A stretch of DNA of 64,000 nt, taken from positions 62,001-126,000 of the forward strand of contig NZ_AEEB01000014.1 in assembly GCF_000179775.1 (NCBI RefSeq), read 5' to 3'. The stretch comes from Ahrensia sp. R2A130 (GTDB lineage Bacteria; Pseudomonadota; Alphaproteobacteria; Rhizobiales; Rhizobiaceae). The position numbers and the translations under genes were made by a program. The notes under the pieces were generated by a model. That model made no database searches and had not been told where the DNA came from. It was given only the letters and a program-made list of their open reading frames with translations. This document shows positions 62,501-64,000 of this stretch, piece by piece (position 1 is the stretch's first letter; the number at the start of each line of letters is the position of its first letter).

Positions 62501-64000
62501 CAGGAAGCAACCGGCGCCGTCGTTTTGCGGTATCAAGACGTCGATTTCAACAACCAAACTTGGAATGATGGGGCCAGCGCTTCTGTCGGCATTCAGTCTG
62601 GTACCGGCTTCTTTGAGTCCTTCTCGTTCAACGCTGCAAATCTGTCCAACGATTCATCAATCACTTTTGCCGCATCGACCGATCCGGTGGTTCCAGAGAT
62701 TCTGAGCTTTGGCCTTACCAACGTCGATGATGCGCTGAATGAAGGCAATGAGTCCTATCAGCTTACCTTGTCCAATGCGGTCAACAGCACGGTTTCTGTG
62801 GCCGATAGCGTTACGACAACAATTGCAGATGACGAGAATTCGGTTCCGCTCGCTGCCGATGACACTTTCGCCGTTCAGGGCGGCACTGCCACGACCATCG
62901 ACCCGCGTGTCAACGACGATGATCCGGACAACGACACCCTTGTCATCTTGAACATCACCGACCCTGCTGCACCGGGCTCGCCAATCACTTTGACTACTGG
63001 TGTCGCGGTCACGCTTGCATCCGGCACGACCGTTGAACGGCAAACCGATGGTACCCTCCTTGTTCTGCGCCCGGTTGGATCTTCCGAAACCGAAACATTC
63101 GCCTATCAAGTGAGCGATCAGGTCGGTGGTTTCGACGATGCGACTGTAACTTTGGCGCGTGATACCGATGGCGATGGCGTCATCGACTCCATCGACATCG
63201 ATGATGATAATGACGGCATCACCGATCTTAACGAGCGCGGCCCCGTTGCATTTACGACAGCCGATACGTTCAACGCGCCAGCCTACCCCACTGCCAACAG
63301 CACCGACAATCCAGGTAGCTACGACAATCTCGCACCAGCGGGTGATACGGTTGTAGACTTCGACTACGCACTGAACGGCGGCGCGACCTGGCAGCAGGGC
63401 GTTTCTCTGAGCGCCGACACAAATGGTGTGACCGGCGAATTCGTCCGCACCCAGGTTCGCAATACCGATTTTGATGCGGGTGATACCGCGACCTATACGT
63501 TGGACTTCTCCACCGAAGCGACCAATGTCAGCTTCGATATCGGTGGCCTCGTGTCACAAACCGCTGTTCGCGTGCAGGCTGTGATCAATGGTGTGCTGAC
63601 GGACCTTCCAGCTTCCGCTTTCACGATCAACGATCCCGACCTCACCAACTATGGTGGCTCACCCAATACCTTCGTCAGCAGTGCTGGTAATTCGAGTAAT
63701 TTGTCGACCAACAATCTGACTGTGAATGTGGCAGGACCTGTCGATGCTATCGTCGTTACCGCTGGTCGGGCTAACGGTAATGCTGGCAATGTAACGCTTG
63801 GTTTCAGCCAGTTCGAGTATGAAGGCCTGGCCACGCTGGATAGCGATAATGATGGCCTCATTGATTCCCGCGATCTCGATTCCGACAATGATGGTATCAC
63901 CGATAACGTCGAAGGTCAGACCACAGCGGCCTACATCGCACCAACCGGTGCAGACGTAGATGGCGACGGTCTGCTCGACGTTTACGATGCTGATACAGGC
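59531..64000 (+). CDS. Giant surface/secreted protein with N-terminal DUF4347, partial
   Basis: The first 1490 residues of a very large protein, open to the right edge. The N-terminus has no Sec signal but has LEPRVLLDAA (residues 30-39), an LEPR-XLL-type motif. DUF4347 covers about residues 80-235 with His139 (AVHIFSHGGEG) and Cys183 (LLYGCDFGSG), a pattern like the His/Cys dyad of CHAT and caspase proteins. Repeat regions follow: cadherin/VCBS-like (GLLANDVDPNG), Calx-beta-like segments with NVDDALNEGNESYQLTL, a nidogen-like stretch, and thrombospondin-type-3 calcium repeats (DTDGDGVIDS, DSDNDGLIDSRDLDSDNDGI). This looks like a type I-secreted adhesin or biofilm protein. The C-terminal secretion signal is outside the window. 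Confidence 0.88.
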   Translation, partial: MLSRFGDIFRKSGGEKVEAPKAHKPLMRVLEPRVLLDAAGVETARDMADQTIHSDMADAAVAEMSENLPAEAHVPGPQRDLSRDIVFIDGSVEDIGELLMDIDPDVEVHVLDLQSDGVEQIADILDMREDISAVHIFSHGGEGFLNLGSSQLTSGTIGTSHVEALTRIGAALSEDGDILLYGCDFGSGVEGRAAAAQLAAATGADIAASNDLTGSEEQGGDWDLEVVEGQVEAKGYELEGYKGLLAAFELGALTEPVVDYEDPNGTPGNTDFQVTIDGRTVGTTGTVATWENAGTFEGPNGPVAVDLVATVVAVSDPATMGAGFGTRSFDANQDGDATLDDFRIQIVNDNPPTGVTLFTNNGGSFPQLGFGFVDIEWTIVDATTGLIMPVGDIDFTLSDIDGSQGNPNSREEITVGLDSLASYTFEATSNLEAVNTGTGINVSGTEDQGDEQTSWVTFSWESTNALEVRYGSYTGNSFYNHDGDGELTIDNPVTYYASDIDLDTDDSSGATGADFAQTYLLQDTSAGFPVSVVDGDVDIVNFGENATDARIVLTNTQAGDQLTWDQSVFDALGLTISSSVGGGGEIIVEITGRSSTEDYESAFQALRFSNTQSGLAGTPGAPSTVDRVLDFQVFDDAFASQTVQTTITMQDGQGEPNGVQDVFVTDQGNAVSRSSGTGLLANDVDPNGLPLTIASAVDRDGNAITVNTPGAASPISAILPSGSTVTLYADGSFDYVPAANFLGTEYFDYTLSNGTTSAETYAAFNVQGTGWILTGSSQVNEGQSAGYTIEFTEPLAPGSSVSVDIGTLNITTADADFNTSLNADVLAAIQTAIASQAEYTLVGNTLTYTAANPIVVTQDNTASGFVDISGNATATALGLGDDAASGAQAIPFGFDFYGTTYNEVFVQANGVVSFAAIGNGSAGNQDLSSGVQFGGIPAIAALWDDLNPALGGEIYVETVGPVGNREVIIQWEDVPHYNTAGSEVTFQVVLQEATGAVVLRYQDVDFNNQTWNDGASASVGIQSGTGFFESFSFNAANLSNDSSITFAASTDPVVPEILSFGLTNVDDALNEGNESYQLTLSNAVNSTVSVADSVTTTIADDENSVPLAADDTFAVQGGTATTIDPRVNDDDPDNDTLVILNITDPAAPGSPITLTTGVAVTLASGTTVERQTDGTLLVLRPVGSSETETFAYQVSDQVGGFDDATVTLARDTDGDGVIDSIDIDDDNDGITDLNERGPVAFTTADTFNAPAYPTANSTDNPGSYDNLAPAGDTVVDFDYALNGGATWQQGVSLSADTNGVTGEFVRTQVRNTDFDAGDTATYTLDFSTEATNVSFDIGGLVSQTAVRVQAVINGVLTDLPASAFTINDPDLTNYGGSPNTFVSSAGNSSNLSTNNLTVNVAGPVDAIVVTAGRANGNAGNVTLGFSQFEYEGLATLDSDNDGLIDSRDLDSDNDGITDNVEGQTTAAYIAPTGADVDGDGLLDVYDADTG

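Noticed and set aside
60900..64000. CRISPR or tandem DNA repeats in the giant gene
   Set aside because: The periodicity is protein-level (TSP3 and beta-sandwich repeats); the DNA is not repeated closely and there are no spacers.

Overview
The window is chromosomal DNA of an alphaproteobacterium, probably a Hyphomicrobiales (Rhizobiales) or similar marine lineage. The signs are a perfect CtrA box (TTAA-N7-TTAA), a DUF465 gene, a symporter-histidine kinase hybrid, dense packing with many convergent gene ends a few bases apart, and a moderate GC content. No taxonomic search was possible, so genus is not claimed. About 60 genes, one tRNA-Thr, one decayed gene and several hairpins and operator-like sites can be supported.

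Layout. 1-6045 (minus): a dipeptide/oligopeptide ABC importer with two tandem solute-binding proteins, two permeases and a truncated ATPase. 6133-19012: the most unusual region. It holds an OmpR-type two-component system, a decayed patatin-like lipoprotein gene, and a mostly minus-strand set of exported proteins: an HtrA-like protease with PDZ domains, two paralogous secreted proteins of unknown function, a chymotrypsin-fold protease, a small membrane protein, a TPR-CHAT protein and a caspase-like protein. 19273-32720: a DEAD-box helicase, a GNAT-like/JmjC-like pair, an enolase-superfamily enzyme, three L,D-transpeptidases, two LysR regulators, an acyl-CoA dehydrogenase and a 2-oxoglutarate oxygenase. 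32844-50226: an ABC exporter, MscS and MscL channels, an SSF-type hybrid kinase with a LuxR-type regulator, an aminotransferase, an orphan HlyD adaptor, YggT, a TPM/TPM/LemA cluster, PdxY and MurA. 50350-59275: tRNA-Thr(GGT), a glycine-zipper lipoprotein, a membrane protein with a ClpP-like membrane-anchored protease, a Crp/Fnr regulator, a GNAT enzyme, an enolase-superfamily dehydratase with a GMC oxidoreductase, and TrhO. 59531 to the right edge: the first 1490 codons of a giant repeat-rich surface protein with an N-terminal DUF4347 domain.

The candidate undescribed system is the 6.1-19 kb locus. Two clan CD-type proteins (caspase H119/C184; CHAT H939/C990), two serine proteases and two paralogous PPC-like proteins all carry export signals, so they should act in the periplasm or envelope. 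A 17-bp motif, CATRACNGNNTTTGTCA, occurs upstream of the response regulator and first paralogue (6898-6914), the second paralogue (12142-12158) and the caspase operon (19104-19120). In two of these places it sits one base upstream of a -35 position with a -10-like hexamer 17 bases further on. The adjacent two-component system is the obvious candidate activator. The chymotrypsin-fold protease has an Arg-Val activation site but Gly at the S1-defining position, so it may need a different, Arg-specific enzyme for activation; the caspase-like protein is one candidate. This cascade is inference.
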